Positions 63,794-64,000 of a stretch of DNA of 64,000 nucleotides are shown here, one piece after another. Position 1 is the stretch's first letter; every line of letters begins with the position of its first letter. A model generated the notes under the pieces. It was given only the letters and a program-made list of their open reading frames with translations, was not told where the DNA came from and did not search any database. The position numbers and the translations under genes were made by a program. The DNA comes from Russula earlei (Eukaryota > Basidiomycota > Agaricomycetes > Russulales > Russulaceae): contig JAGFNK010000083.1 of NCBI GenBank assembly GCA_025769875.1, positions 62,001-126,000 of the forward strand, read 5' to 3'.

Positions 63794-64000
63794 AGATCTA
63801 GACAGCAGTTATAGTCCAATGGCCGTTGTTCCAAGGATATGCAATGGTGTAGGCTGGTTTCAGTCGAATGGTGTCGGGTCTTCCTTGGTGCTTTCTTAAG
63901 TGGATTCAGGAGTATTCTTCTGTGATGCTACTTTGGGTCAAGACTACTCGGGTTTTCCACAAGTATCCTTCGAATTCTGCTGGTGAGATAGCAAAGTCGT
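63794..64000 (-). other. A- leader, running out of the window
   Basis: Non-coding-looking sequence upstream of the gag ATG. The primer site and 5' LTR should lie to the right of 64000. Confidence 0.6.

Larger units (their letters stand above)
26377..64000 (+). mobile_element. Gypsy element F, 3' end beyond the window, heavily interrupted
   Basis: The 5' LTR is at 26377-27642, the self-priming site at 27645, gag at about 28512-30328, and protease up to 30760. After the A+ insertion (30761-49776) come RT, RNase H, integrase and chromodomain (49777-52760). The start of a third ORF is at about 52914, split by E4 and then by A-. The protease frame across A+ rejoins as STWG|ADKW. Solo LTR A4 sits in the leader. 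No 3' LTR lies in the window. Multiple stops and frameshifts show it is an old copy. Confidence 0.88.
54056..64000 (-). mobile_element. Gypsy element A-, 5' end beyond the window
   Basis: The 3' LTR is at 54056-54928, then on the minus strand polypurine tract, small ORF, chromodomain, integrase, RNase H, RT remnant, protease and gag up to the gag ATG at 63793 and leader to 64000. It is inserted in the F third ORF. It is interrupted at 57371-61181 by a TIR element, with 418 bp of RT missing there. It is the best guide to the intact A protein order. Confidence 0.92.

Overview
The window is eukaryotic repeat DNA, almost certainly from a filamentous fungus and most likely a basidiomycete (Agaricomycete). 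I base this on the intronless Ty3/Gypsy elements with chromodomain integrases, the proline/glycine-rich Gag proteins, the Ty1/Copia element primed by a half-tRNA, and the absence of any bacterial feature. I found no convincing host gene. Nearly every base belongs to LTR retrotransposons nested inside one another, and the nesting can be read from 5-bp target-site duplications (TSDs).

Left block (1-23413). A minus-strand Copia element (1-14883, left end outside the window) sits in a large LTR called E1. The Copia integrase is interrupted by a minus-strand Gypsy element, G1 (341-11767, TSD tgtca). G1 carries three solo LTRs: A1, F1 and F2. F2 is itself interrupted by solo LTRs A2 and H. Right of the Copia, E1 is split by the best preserved element, D (15287-22981, TSD gtaga, + strand), which carries solo LTR A3.

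Middle block (23414-26376). This short stretch is mostly unassigned DNA. It has a palindrome with a Harbinger-like non-autonomous element and an 83-bp MITE lined up on three TAA target copies, then a minus-strand LTR, E3.

Right block (26377-64000). A plus-strand Gypsy element, F, starts at 26377 and runs past the window edge. It is interrupted by solo LTR A4, by a plus-strand element A (A+, 30761-49776, TSD gggtg), by LTR E4, and by a second, minus-strand A copy (A-, 54056 to beyond 64000). A+ contains a complete element C (C+, 37479-47628, TSD ccaaa), which in turn carries solo LTRs B2 and E2. A- contains a 3.8-kb element with about 400-bp terminal inverted repeats, which carries solo LTR A9.

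The autonomous elements follow one plan: LTR, primer site, gag with a CCHC knuckle, pol (protease, RT, RNase H, integrase, chromodomain in Gypsy), an extra 3' ORF or Pol tail, polypurine tract, LTR. All five Gypsy families (A, C, D, F, G1) show the hallmark of Tf1-like self-priming: the bases just after the 5' LTR are the exact complement (10-12 nt) of a site in the LTR 32-35 nt past the TATA box. The Copia element instead carries a half-tRNA-iMet primer site. All copies look inactive, with in-frame TGA codons (several demonstrably from CGA), frameshifts and lost catalytic residues. Thirteen solo LTRs with matching TSDs show that LTR-LTR recombination has been frequent. Element names A-H are labels for this report only.
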